Assembly (NCBI RefSeq): GCF_036227105.1
Contig: NZ_CP109434.1
Span: 5,427,001-5,491,000, forward strand
From: Amycolatopsis sp. NBC_01488
GTDB taxonomy: Bacteria > Actinomycetota > Actinomycetes > Mycobacteriales > Pseudonocardiaceae
Reading direction: 5' to 3'
Length of the DNA stretch: 64,000 nucleotides
Shown: positions 23,400 to 31,216 of the stretch, piece after piece
How positions within the stretch are numbered: position 1 is the first letter of the stretch
Layout: every line of letters starts with the position of its first letter
The notes under the pieces: model-generated
Told to the model about the DNA's origin: nothing
What the model saw: the letters and a program-made list of their open reading frames with translations, nothing else
Database searches by the model: none
Position numbers and translations under genes: made by a program

Positions 23400-24083
23400 A
23401 TGGAGACGATCGCTCTCGCCGAGGTTGCCGCGGTGCTCGCCGACCCGAGCCGCGCCACCATGTGCCTCGGCCTGCTCGACGGGCGGGCCTGGACCGTCGG
23501 CGAGCTGGCCAAGGCGGCCGGGATCGCGCTCTCCACGGCCAGTGAGCACGTCACCCGGCTGGTCGACGCCGGGTTCGTCGTCCGGGTGAAGCAGGGCCGG
23601 GCCAGCTACGTCCGGATCGCCGACCCGCGCGTCGCCGAGCTGATCGAGCACCTCGCCCAGCACGCCGAGCACCGGCCGGTGAAGAGCCTGAAGGCGTCGC
23701 TGCGGGTGAAGCGCCTCGGCTTCGCGCGGACCTGCTACGACCACTTGGCCGGCGTGCTCGGCGTGGCCGTCCGCGACGGCATGCTCGCGACCGGGCTCGT
23801 CGACACGGCCGACGGGCTGACACTCACCGGCCGCGGCCGCGAAGTGCTGACCGGGCTCGGCGTGCCGCTCGCCGCCGGGCGGCGGCCGCTGCTGCGCGAC
23901 TGTCTGGATTGGACGGAGCGGCGCGACCACCTCGCCGGCGCGCTGCCCGCCGCGCTGCTCGACCGGGCGGTCGACGCCGGCTGGGTCGCCCCCGACGGCC
24001 ACCGCGCGGTGAAGGTGCATCCCAGCGCGGCCAAGCCGTTCGCCGCGCTCGGTGTCGATCTCGACGCCCTGAGTACGCCTTAA
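23400..24083 (+). CDS. ArsR-family regulator, paralogue of the one at 16 kb
   Basis: 227 residues. The winged HTH (VLADPSRATMCLGLLDGRAW, IALSTASEHVTRLVDAGFV, KQGRASYVRI) is followed by the same C-terminal domain as the gene at 15985-16731: RTCYDHLAGVLGVAV, RDCLDWTERRDHLAGALPA, DAGWVAPDGHRAVKV. Unlike its paralogue it has no adjacent divergent transporter; the antiporter downstream runs in the same direction with a 95-base gap. An inverted repeat CGGCGGCG/CGCCGCCG (23362-23387) just before the ATG could be its own operator. Confidence 0.85.
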   Translation: METIALAEVAAVLADPSRATMCLGLLDGRAWTVGELAKAAGIALSTASEHVTRLVDAGFVVRVKQGRASYVRIADPRVAELIEHLAQHAEHRPVKSLKASLRVKRLGFARTCYDHLAGVLGVAVRDGMLATGLVDTADGLTLTGRGREVLTGLGVPLAAGRRPLLRDCLDWTERRDHLAGALPAALLDRAVDAGWVAPDGHRAVKVHPSAAKPFAALGVDLDALSTP

Positions 24084-24178
24084 CACACCGGGTGCCCGAC
24101 TCCGGTCGGCGGTACACGAACGAGTTAACCCGACCGCTTCACTATTCTGAGTGCCCACGGCACTCGGAGGGAGGCGGC

Positions 24179-25657
24179 ATGGACCAGCTTCCCGTGCTGC
24201 TCGGCGTCGGCGGTGTCGTGCTGCTCGCCTCCGTGCTCGCCGTGCGCGTCTCCATCCGGCTCGGCCTGCCGTCGCTGCTGCTGTACCTCGGGATCGGCGT
24301 GGTGCTCGGCGAAGCCGGCTTCGGCATCCGGTTCGACAACCCCGAGCTGACCCAGTCGCTCGGCCTCGCCGCCCTCGTCATGATCCTCGCCGAAGGCGGG
24401 CTGACGGCGCGGTGGTCGGCCGTGAAACCTTCGCTGGGCCTCGGAATCGCACTGTCCACAGTGGCCGTGGCGGTCAGCGTCGCGGTCACCGGCGCGGCCC
24501 TGCACTTCCTGCTGGGCCTCGACTGGCGGTTCGCGCTGCTGTGGGGCGCGGTGCTCGCCTCGACCGACGCGGCGGCGGTGTTCTCCGTGCTGCGCACGGC
24601 CGGGATCGGCAAACGCCTGGTCGGCGCGCTGGAGCTGGAGTCCGGCATCAACGACGCGCCGGCGTACATCGCGGTCGTCGTGCTCGCCCAAGGCACCACA
24701 GTGGACTGGACGCTGCCGCTGCTGGTGGTCTACGAGCTGGGGGCGGGCCTGGCGATCGGCCTCGCGTTCGGCTGGCTCGGCGGCGTCGCGCTGCGCCGGG
24801 CCGCGCTGCCGGCGACCGGCCTGTACCCGCTCGCGACGGTCGCGGTGTGCGTCGTGGCGTACTCGTCCGGGCAGCTGGCGCACGCGTCCGGGCTGCTCGC
24901 CACCTACGTCGCCGCGCTGGTGCTGGGCAATTCGCGGCTGCCGCACCGCTCGGACACGCTCTCGTTCGCCGAAGGGCTCGGCTGGCTGGCGCAGATCGGG
25001 CTGTTCGTGCTGCTCGGGTTGTTCGCCTCGCCGAGCCGGCTGTTCGAGACGATCGTGCCGGGCCTGGTCGCGGGCGCCGTCGTGCTGCTGCTCGCGCGGC
25101 CGATCTCGGTGGTGCTCTCGGTGCTGCCGTTCCGGTTGCCGTGGCGGGAACAGGCGTTCCTGTCGTGGGCCGGGCTGCGCGGCGCGGTGCCGATCGTGCT
25201 CGCGATGATCCCGCTCTCGGAAGGGCTCCCGGGCGCGCAACGGCTGGTCGACGCGGTGTTCGTGCTGGTCATCGTGCTGACGCTGGTGCAGGGCGCGACC
25301 CTCGGGCCGCTCGGGCGCAAGCTCGGGCTGGCCAGGAAGTCCGAGCCGCACGAGATCGAGGTCGACTCCGCGCCGCTGGACGAGCTGGGCGCCGAGCTGC
25401 TGCAGGTCCGCATCCAGCCGGGCTCGAAGCTGCACGGCGTGTACCTCTCGGAGCTGCGGCTGCCGGTCGGCGCGACGGTCAGCCTGGTCGTGCGCGAAGG
25501 CGCGGGCTTCACGCCGCAGAAGACCAGCCGGCTCCAGGAGCACGACCAGCTGCTGGTGGTCACGACGAGCGGCGTCCGCGACGACGTCGAACGCCGGCTC
25601 CGCGCGGTGGACCGGGCCGGGCGCCTCGCCCGGTGGCTGGGCGAATCGGGTCGCTAA
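24179..25657 (+). CDS. CPA-type potassium/proton (or Na+/H+) antiporter with RCK_C domain
   Basis: 492 residues. About twelve to thirteen membrane segments cover residues 1-390, with the paired LASTDAAAVFSVLR and ELESGINDAPAYIAV motifs of NhaP2/CvrA antiporters (Asp residues for ion exchange). The cytosolic tail from about 400 (IEVDSAPLDELGAELLQV, KLHGVYLSELRLPVGA, LLVVTTSGVRDDVE) is an RCK_C/TrkA-C regulatory domain. A perfect 7-bp hairpin GAGTGCC/GGCACTC (24149-24165) sits just before the GGAGGGAGG ribosome site, with TATTCT (24143-24148) as a possible -10. Confidence 0.9.
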   Translation: MDQLPVLLGVGGVVLLASVLAVRVSIRLGLPSLLLYLGIGVVLGEAGFGIRFDNPELTQSLGLAALVMILAEGGLTARWSAVKPSLGLGIALSTVAVAVSVAVTGAALHFLLGLDWRFALLWGAVLASTDAAAVFSVLRTAGIGKRLVGALELESGINDAPAYIAVVVLAQGTTVDWTLPLLVVYELGAGLAIGLAFGWLGGVALRRAALPATGLYPLATVAVCVVAYSSGQLAHASGLLATYVAALVLGNSRLPHRSDTLSFAEGLGWLAQIGLFVLLGLFASPSRLFETIVPGLVAGAVVLLLARPISVVLSVLPFRLPWREQAFLSWAGLRGAVPIVLAMIPLSEGLPGAQRLVDAVFVLVIVLTLVQGATLGPLGRKLGLARKSEPHEIEVDSAPLDELGAELLQVRIQPGSKLHGVYLSELRLPVGATVSLVVREGAGFTPQKTSRLQEHDQLLVVTTSGVRDDVERRLRAVDRAGRLARWLGESGR

Positions 25658-25870
25658 CCCGTTCGTGGTCGTGACCGATCGGACGACTTGCCCGCCGCCG
25701 ATCTCCTCGTTGTCCGATCGTTGTCCGGTTCTTGTGCTGACCTCGTGATCTTCTTCCACGAGGGTGAGCTTTACTCCGCAAGATCTTCCCGATGATCCAA
25801 CCTTTGGCCTACTGTGCGCTCGATCCGGTTAGTTCGAATGGGTGAGCGTTAGGTCAAAGGAGTACGCACG

Positions 25871-26527
25871 GTGACGAAACTGCATGGTCGTGGGGCGGTC
25901 CTGATCGCCGCGATGTCCGCGGTCCTCGGGCTGGCCGCCGCGCCGGCCGCGACCGCCGAAGTGGGTCCGTTCCCGGCGCTCGCCCTGCCGTTCAAGGCGG
26001 GTCAGCAGGTGTACTCGGCCGGCATCCACTCCGACGACGGCAGCACCGGCGTCAAGAACGCGATCGACTTCAGCCCGGCCGACCGCACCGTGCGCGCGCC
26101 GCTGGCCGGCACCGTGCACCTGCAGCACTGCGCGGGCGGCGACTGGGTGACCATCGACCACGCCGGCGGCTGGCGGACCGGGTACTACCACCTGGAGGGC
26201 ATCAAGGTCACCGACGGTGAGCACGTCGAGGCCGGCGCCGAACTCGGCTCGACCGGCAACGCGCTCCCGTGCGGCGGCAGCAGCACCGGCGCCCACGTCC
26301 ACTTCACGCTCTGGACCCTGCCGGACGCCCCGGCGGCGAACTGGGACGGCAAGTCGTACGCGGAGGTCTCGACCGCGGTCGCGGCGGCCAGCGGCGAGCC
26401 GGTCGACGGGAAGACCCTCGGCGGCTGGCGCTTCACCGCGGGAGCCGAGCAGTACACGGGCACCGCGACGCACCTCGCCGACAACGCGGTGACGCAGCTG
26501 CCGGGACGCTTCCGCGCCAACCCCTGA
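25871..26527 (+). CDS. Secreted M23 (LasA/beta-lytic type) metallopeptidase
   Basis: 218 residues. A signal peptide (about 1-29, AVLGLAAAPAATA) precedes a single M23 domain. The zinc ligands fit the LasA pattern: His53 (GIHSDDGS), Asp66 (KNAIDFSP) and His144 in AHVHF, with His142 as the likely catalytic partner. It should cleave peptide cross-bridges in peptidoglycan outside the cell. GTG 25871 follows AAAGGAG at good spacing. The 213-base region before it holds an inverted repeat CCTCGTG/CACGAGG (25741-25763). I see no c-di-AMP riboswitch there, although such elements are common before cell-wall hydrolases in actinobacteria. Confidence 0.88.
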   Translation: MTKLHGRGAVLIAAMSAVLGLAAAPAATAEVGPFPALALPFKAGQQVYSAGIHSDDGSTGVKNAIDFSPADRTVRAPLAGTVHLQHCAGGDWVTIDHAGGWRTGYYHLEGIKVTDGEHVEAGAELGSTGNALPCGGSSTGAHVHFTLWTLPDAPAANWDGKSYAEVSTAVAAASGEPVDGKTLGGWRFTAGAEQYTGTATHLADNAVTQLPGRFRANP

Positions 26528-26610
26528 CGGCCTTCACGCTGTGTGAGCGGCGTCTCAGATCGTGCGGCGGGGTTGGCCGCCGGCCGCGTTTTCGGTTACC
26601 TTCTGGCTCA

Positions 26611-26727
26611 GGTCATGAGTGCCAGCGCGAAGCCCCGGCTTGCTGGCCGGCAACCCTCCTACCGCGGTGGGGTGCCCCGGGTGAAGACCGGGCCGGTCGC
26701 GTCGTGCGACGGGCAAGCGCGGGCCCC
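26611..26727 (+). promoter_or_regulatory. SAM-IV riboswitch
   Basis: The sequence follows the SAM-IV layout known from Actinomycetales: GGTCATGAGTGCCAGCG at the 5' end (26611-26627), GGCTTGCTGGCCGGCAACCC, CGCGGTGGGGTGCCCCGGG, and a closing GGGCAAGCGCGGG that can form the characteristic pseudoknot. Downstream, CCCTCG (26725-26730) can pair with CGAGG of the ribosome-binding site, suggesting translational shut-off when S-adenosylmethionine is bound. Confidence 0.88.
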
Positions 26728-26762
26728 TCGCCGGGGTCCCCCGGACCGCCGAGGAGGCACCG

Positions 26763-28178
26763 ATGACTCTCGCCATCGACCGCACCAGCACGATCACCAC
26801 CCTGGCCGAAGCCGGCCCACGCGTGCCGGAAACCGTCGCCGAGCCCGCTCCGACCGCACTCGGCGCCACCCCGGAAACCGTTGCCCCGCACCACATCCCG
26901 ACCGTCGCCGGTGCGTCGCTGCGCGTCCCGCTCGTCACCGGTGAGACCGTCGGCTACGCCAACCTCGACCACGCCGCGAGCGCCCCGTGCCTCGACGCCG
27001 TCCGCACCAAGGTCGACGAGTTCCTGCCCTGGTACGCCAGCGTCCACCGCGGCGCCGGCTTCGCGTCGCAGGTCTCCACCAAGCTCTACGAGCGCACCCG
27101 CGACGTCCTGCGCCGCTTCGTCGACGCCCGCCGGACCGACACCGTCGTGTTCACCCGCAACACCACCGATTCCTTCAACCTGCTCGCCCGCAGCCTGCCC
27201 CGGCACACCACGGTGATCGTGTTCGACACCGAGCACCACGCCGCGCTGCTTCCGTGGCCGGGCCCGAACGTCCGCCGGATCCCGACCCCGCGGACGCGCC
27301 TCGCTGCAGTGTCCGCTGTGGACGAAGCGCTCGCGGATTCCCCGCAGGGACCGCGATTGGTCGTCGTCACCGGAGCGTCCAATGTGACCGGTGAACTGCT
27401 CCCGGTGGCGGAGATCGCCGCCGTGGCGCGCAAGCACGGCGCCCGCGTCGCGCTCGACGCCGCCCAGCTGGCGCCGCACCGCCGGATCTCGATCAAGGAG
27501 CTGGACGTCGACTACGTCGCGGTGTCCGGCCACAAGCTGTACGCGCCTTTCGGTGCCGGCGCGCTGATCGGCCGCGCCGACTGGCTGCGCGCCGCCCGGC
27601 CGTACCTCGCCGGCGGCGGCGCGACGAAGCTCGTCACCGAGGACGCGGTGGTCTGGAACACCGGCCCCGAGCGGCACGAAGCCGGCTCGCCCAACACCGT
27701 CGGCGTGTACGCGCTCGGCGTCGCGTGCGAGACCCTCGGCGAGCACTGGGACGCCGTGGTGGCGCACGAGCGGGCGCTGCTCACCCGGCTGCGCAAGGGA
27801 CTCGAGGGCATCCCGGGCTGCGCCGAGCTGCGGCTGTTCGACGCAGCCGTCGACCGCGTCGGCACGGTCAGCTTCGTCGTCGACGGCTTCGACCCGGGTT
27901 GGCTGGCCGCGGTTCTTTCGGCCGAGTACGGCATCGGCGTGCGCGACGGCGCCTTCTGCGCCCACATCGCGGCCAAGCGCCTCATCGGCGTCACCGGCGG
28001 CACCGGGCAGCAGGCGGTCCGCGTCAGCCTCGGCTTGGGCAGCACCGAAGAGCACGTCGACCGCGTGGTGCTGGCATTGCGCCAGATCGTCGCGCGCGGC
28101 GCTCGCTGGGAGTACGCGAAGGCGGACGGCCGCTGGGCGCCCGTCGGCGACCCGCGTGAGCTGCCGCCGTTCTGCTGA
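26763..28178 (+). CDS. Class V aminotransferase / cysteine-desulfurase-like PLP enzyme under SAM control
   Basis: 471 residues. The PLP lysine lies in SGHKLYAPFGAG. The fold-type I landmarks FTRNTTDSFNLLAR, DTEHHAALLPW, GASNVTGELLPV and DAAQLAPHRR are clear, and the C-terminal region has GVRDGAFCAHIAAKRL, where the Cys is at the place of the desulfurase active-site loop. The protein ends in PPFC. About 60 N-terminal residues are low-complexity. The SAM-IV riboswitch upstream implies a role in sulfur amino acid metabolism, for example Cys or homocysteine handling. The reaction is not established. Confidence 0.85.
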   Translation: MTLAIDRTSTITTLAEAGPRVPETVAEPAPTALGATPETVAPHHIPTVAGASLRVPLVTGETVGYANLDHAASAPCLDAVRTKVDEFLPWYASVHRGAGFASQVSTKLYERTRDVLRRFVDARRTDTVVFTRNTTDSFNLLARSLPRHTTVIVFDTEHHAALLPWPGPNVRRIPTPRTRLAAVSAVDEALADSPQGPRLVVVTGASNVTGELLPVAEIAAVARKHGARVALDAAQLAPHRRISIKELDVDYVAVSGHKLYAPFGAGALIGRADWLRAARPYLAGGGATKLVTEDAVVWNTGPERHEAGSPNTVGVYALGVACETLGEHWDAVVAHERALLTRLRKGLEGIPGCAELRLFDAAVDRVGTVSFVVDGFDPGWLAAVLSAEYGIGVRDGAFCAHIAAKRLIGVTGGTGQQAVRVSLGLGSTEEHVDRVVLALRQIVARGARWEYAKADGRWAPVGDPRELPPFC

Positions 28179-28204
28179 GCACCAGCCTGGGCCGAGGGGG
28201 AGAG

Positions 28205-28527
28205 GGCAGCGTTTCCGGTTTCCGCTGGCACTGCTCGGGTTGGCGCAGATCGTCACGGCCGCCGCGGTTGACGTCGTTCCGTCGGCGACGCTGGGTCGGC
28301 ACGCCGGCGGCCGTTCCGCTGCTGGACCTGGCCGGCGCGCTCCGGTTCCGGCTGTCCGGTGACGTGCGCGGCGCGCTCGTCGCGGCGCTGGGCCTGCTGC
28401 GTACGAGCGCAGCTGGCTCCTGGTGGCCACCGGCGTGTTCGTCCTGGTCACGGGCGTGTTCCTGCCGCCGACGGCGGGCGCGCTCGTGGCGGCGGGCGTG
28501 CTGTTCGCGGCCGCCGACGCGGCCTGA
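28205..28527 (+). pseudogene. Decayed small membrane-protein gene
   Basis: The 372 bases between the PLP enzyme and lspA contain hydrophobic, membrane-like stretches spread over three frames. PLALLGLAQIVTAAAVDVVP lies near 28220-28280. A second stretch, LLDLAGALRFRL then GALVAALGLL, lies near 28320-28400. ERSWLLVATGVFVLVTGVFL continues to a TGA at 28525-28527. Together they read like one three-helix protein broken by at least two frameshifts. I see no start codon with a ribosome site. The parent family is not recognised. Confidence 0.5.
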
Positions 28528-28550
28528 CCAGTGCCGTGGACAATGGAGCG

Positions 28551-29195
28551 GTGAGCACCGAGCCCAGCCACTCCGAACCCGACACCGAATCCGACGCTGC
28601 CGCCGCCGAGGTGGCGCCCGAGACCGTGCAGGAGACGCCGGAAGCCCCGGCGGAGCCGCTGCCGAAGCGCCGCGTGGGCTGGGTGTTCGCCGTCGCGGTC
28701 GTGTTCTGGGCGATCGACCTGGTGACGAAGAACCTGGTCGCGGCCAACCTCGAGGGCAAGGAGCCGGTCCGGGTCCTCGGCGGGCTGATCTACCTGCAGG
28801 TGATCCGCAACCCGGGTGCCGCGTTCTCGATGGCGACCGGCATGACGTGGGTGCTCGCGCTGGTCGCGCTGGCCGTCGTCATCGCGATCGTCTGGCTGTC
28901 GCGGCGGCTGCGCTCGATCGGCTGGGCCATCGGCCTCGGCCTGGTCCTGGCCGGCGCGCTCGGCAACCTGACCGACCGCATCTTCCGCGCGCCCGGCGGG
29001 CTGCAGGGCCACGTCGTCGACTTCATCTCCGCGTTCGCCCCGAACGGCAAGGGCTTCGCGATCTTCAACATCGCCGACTCGGCGATCTGCGTCGGCGGCG
29101 CGCTGATCGTGCTGCTGTCCCTGCTGGGCAAGGACTACGACGGCACGTCGACCAAGGACAAGAAGAAGGTCGCCGAGCAGGAGGAGCAGGCGTGA
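28551..29195 (+). CDS. lspA: Lipoprotein signal peptidase II
   Basis: 214 residues. An acidic N-terminal extension of about 40 residues precedes four membrane helices. The catalytic aspartates lie in GNLTDRIFR and FNIADSAI, and VDFI and RNPGAAFS are the other conserved boxes. It cleaves prolipoprotein signal peptides in the membrane. Candidate clients in this window are the lipoproteins at 56.3 and 60.9 kb. GTG 28551 was chosen; an in-frame GTG at 28536 is possible. Its stop overlaps the next gene in GTGA. Confidence 0.95.
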   Translation: MSTEPSHSEPDTESDAAAAEVAPETVQETPEAPAEPLPKRRVGWVFAVAVVFWAIDLVTKNLVAANLEGKEPVRVLGGLIYLQVIRNPGAAFSMATGMTWVLALVALAVVIAIVWLSRRLRSIGWAIGLGLVLAGALGNLTDRIFRAPGGLQGHVVDFISAFAPNGKGFAIFNIADSAICVGGALIVLLSLLGKDYDGTSTKDKKKVAEQEEQA

Positions 29196-30121
29196 GCTCG
29201 CGGATGCTCCCGGTGCCCGACGGGCTCGACGGGATGCGGGTCGACGCCGGCCTCGCGAAGCTGCTCGGCCTTTCCCGCACGGTCGTGGCCGAGCTGGCCG
29301 AATCCGGCGACGTCCTGCTCGACGGCCGTCCCGCGGGCAAGTCCGACCGGCTCTCCGGCGGCGGCCTGCTGGAGATCACGCTGCCGGAGCCGGCGAACCC
29401 GGTCGAGGTCGTCGCCGAGCCGGTCGAGGGCATGAAGATCCTGCACGACGACGACGACATCGTGGTGATCTCCAAGCCGGTCGGCGTCGCGGTGCACCCG
29501 AGCCCGGGCTGGACCGGCCCGACGGTCGTCGGCGGCCTCGCCGCGGCCGGCCTGCGCATCGCGACGTCGGGCGCGGCCGAGCGCCAGGGCGTGGTGCACC
29601 GGCTCGACGCGGGCACGACCGGCGTGATGGTGGTGGCCAAGAGCGAGCACGCGTACACGGTGCTCAAGCGCGCGTTCAAGGAACGTACGGTCGACAAGGG
29701 CTACCACGCGATCGTCCAGGGCCACCCGGACCCGATGCGCGGCACGATCGACGCCCCGATCGACCGCCACCCGCGCCACGACTACAAGTTCGCGGTCGTC
29801 CAGGGCGGCCGCCCGAGCGTGACGCACTACGAGGTCGTCGAGGCGTTCCGCGCGGCGTCGCTGGCGCACATCAAGCTCGAAACCGGGCGGACGCACCAGA
29901 TCCGCGTGCACTTCTCGGCCCTGAAGCACCCCTGCGTTGGCGACCTGACCTACGGCGCGGACCCGGTCCTGGCCCGCCACCTCGGCCTGAGCCGCCAGTG
30001 GCTGCACGCGAAGACGCTGGCGTTCGCCCACCCGGCGGACGGCCGCTGGGTCGAGTTCGAGTCGGAGTACCCGGACGACCTGGCGAAGGCGTTGAAGATC
30101 CTGCAGGACGAAAGCTACTAG
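29192..30121 (+). CDS. RluA/RluD-family pseudouridine synthase
   Basis: 309 residues. An N-terminal S4-like RNA-binding segment (RVDAGLAKLLGLSRTVVAELAESGDVLLDGR region) precedes the catalytic domain with HRLDAGTTGVMVVAK, whose Asp is the nucleophile, and ETGRTHQIRVHFS. It isomerises uridine in rRNA; which positions cannot be told from sequence. Coupling to lspA by GTGA is common in actinobacteria. Its TAG stop interlocks with the stop of the convergent gene in CTAG (30118-30121). Confidence 0.93.
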   Translation: MSSRMLPVPDGLDGMRVDAGLAKLLGLSRTVVAELAESGDVLLDGRPAGKSDRLSGGGLLEITLPEPANPVEVVAEPVEGMKILHDDDDIVVISKPVGVAVHPSPGWTGPTVVGGLAAAGLRIATSGAAERQGVVHRLDAGTTGVMVVAKSEHAYTVLKRAFKERTVDKGYHAIVQGHPDPMRGTIDAPIDRHPRHDYKFAVVQGGRPSVTHYEVVEAFRAASLAHIKLETGRTHQIRVHFSALKHPCVGDLTYGADPVLARHLGLSRQWLHAKTLAFAHPADGRWVEFESEYPDDLAKALKILQDESY

Positions 30122-31089
30122 TCCTCGATCGACCAGGTCAGCGTGCGCTCGTCCGGTTCCGGCCGCGGGCTCCAGCGGACCGAGACCACCCGCGTCGCGT
30201 CCGGCAGGACGTACACCGTGTGGCCGCCCAGGGTCTCGCCCGGCTGGACGCCGATCTTGTGCGGCGGCCGGGACGTCAGCGACACCGGCGCCTTGCCGAT
30301 CGCGGTGCCGTCGGCGGCGAGCAGCTCGAGGTAGTTGTCGGGCAGCGACGCGAACGGGATCGGCCCGCGGTTGGTGATCTCGGTGTGCACGACCACCGCG
30401 CGCTCGCCCGCTTCCAGCCGGTAGCCCGCCGCGCCGAACAGGTAGTCCGCCGGGTCCTGGACCTCGAGGAGCTGCACCGAAAGCTGCTCTCCCTCCAGGC
30501 CCTGGGTCTCCAGGACCTCACCGATGCGGCCCCGCCTGCCCGTCCCGGCCGGCCGGGCGGGTTCGTCGCCGCGGGCCCACGACGCGGTCTGCGGCAGGCC
30601 CCACGTGCTCACGGCCGGGTCGAGCGGCACCGGCGGCGCGAACTGCTGGGGCGGCCGCTGCTGCGGCGGGCGGGGCGGCGGGCCCGGGTACCGCCCGGAC
30701 GGCGTCCCCTGGACGGCGTGCGGCCCCGAGGGCGCGCTTGGGACGTGGTGGGGACCGGACGGCACGCCCTGGACGTTGTACGGCCCGGACGGCACACCCT
30801 GCGGGCCGGACGGCGGCATCGGCGGCTGCTGCGGCACCGGCTGCGACGGCGGGAACTGCTGCGGCGGCCGGTTCGCCCACGACGGCGGTGAGCCCGCGAT
30901 CGCCGCCCGCAGCCCCTGCGGGTCGCTCTCGACGCCGACGAGCAGCGGCAGCCCGCTGCCGGAGAGCGCCACGAGCCGGTAGGCGACCTCACGCGGGTCC
31001 ATGCCGACCTTCGCCGCCAGCTCGTGCACCGCGGCCTTGCCGAGGTCGGCGAGCGCGGCGAGCAGGCGGGTATCCACGGGATCGGTCAC
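30118..31089 (-). CDS. AsnC-like HTH protein with Pro-rich linker and C-terminal beta domain
   Basis: 323 residues. The first 60 residues (DTRLLAALADLGKAAVHELAAKVGMDPREVAYRL) form an AsnC/Lrp-like HTH. A linker of about 110 residues is rich in Pro, Gly and Ser with repeated (P/S)SGP(Y/H) units. The last 140 residues (VQLLEVQDPADYLFGAAGYRL, ERAVVVHTEITNRGPIPFASLPD, WSPRPEPDERTLTWSIED) look like an Ig-like DUF4352-type beta fold usually found outside the cell, although no signal or membrane segment is seen. This combination is odd. GTG 31089 was chosen; GTG 31095 is two codons earlier. It diverges from the DUF885 gene. Function unknown. Confidence 0.7.
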   Translation of the reverse strand: MTDPVDTRLLAALADLGKAAVHELAAKVGMDPREVAYRLVALSGSGLPLLVGVESDPQGLRAAIAGSPPSWANRPPQQFPPSQPVPQQPPMPPSGPQGVPSGPYNVQGVPSGPHHVPSAPSGPHAVQGTPSGRYPGPPPRPPQQRPPQQFAPPVPLDPAVSTWGLPQTASWARGDEPARPAGTGRRGRIGEVLETQGLEGEQLSVQLLEVQDPADYLFGAAGYRLEAGERAVVVHTEITNRGPIPFASLPDNYLELLAADGTAIGKAPVSLTSRPPHKIGVQPGETLGGHTVYVLPDATRVVSVRWSPRPEPDERTLTWSIED

Positions 31090-31216
31090 GGCCACCCGCT
31101 GAACGCTACCGCCTGGCCGGAGCGCCCGCGCCGACCCCGTCGGCCGCTCACCGTTCTTGTCGGTGATCTCCGTTAGGGTCGGCCGGGAGCACACCGTCGA
31201 AGCTGGGGGTCCTGCC

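Noticed and set aside
25658..25870. c-di-AMP riboswitch before the M23 peptidase
   Set aside because: The position is typical, but none of the conserved ydaO-type sequence blocks could be found.
26613..29012. A 799-residue minus-strand frame over the PLP enzyme and lspA
   Set aside because: Antisense to clearly conserved genes and to the riboswitch; a composition artefact.
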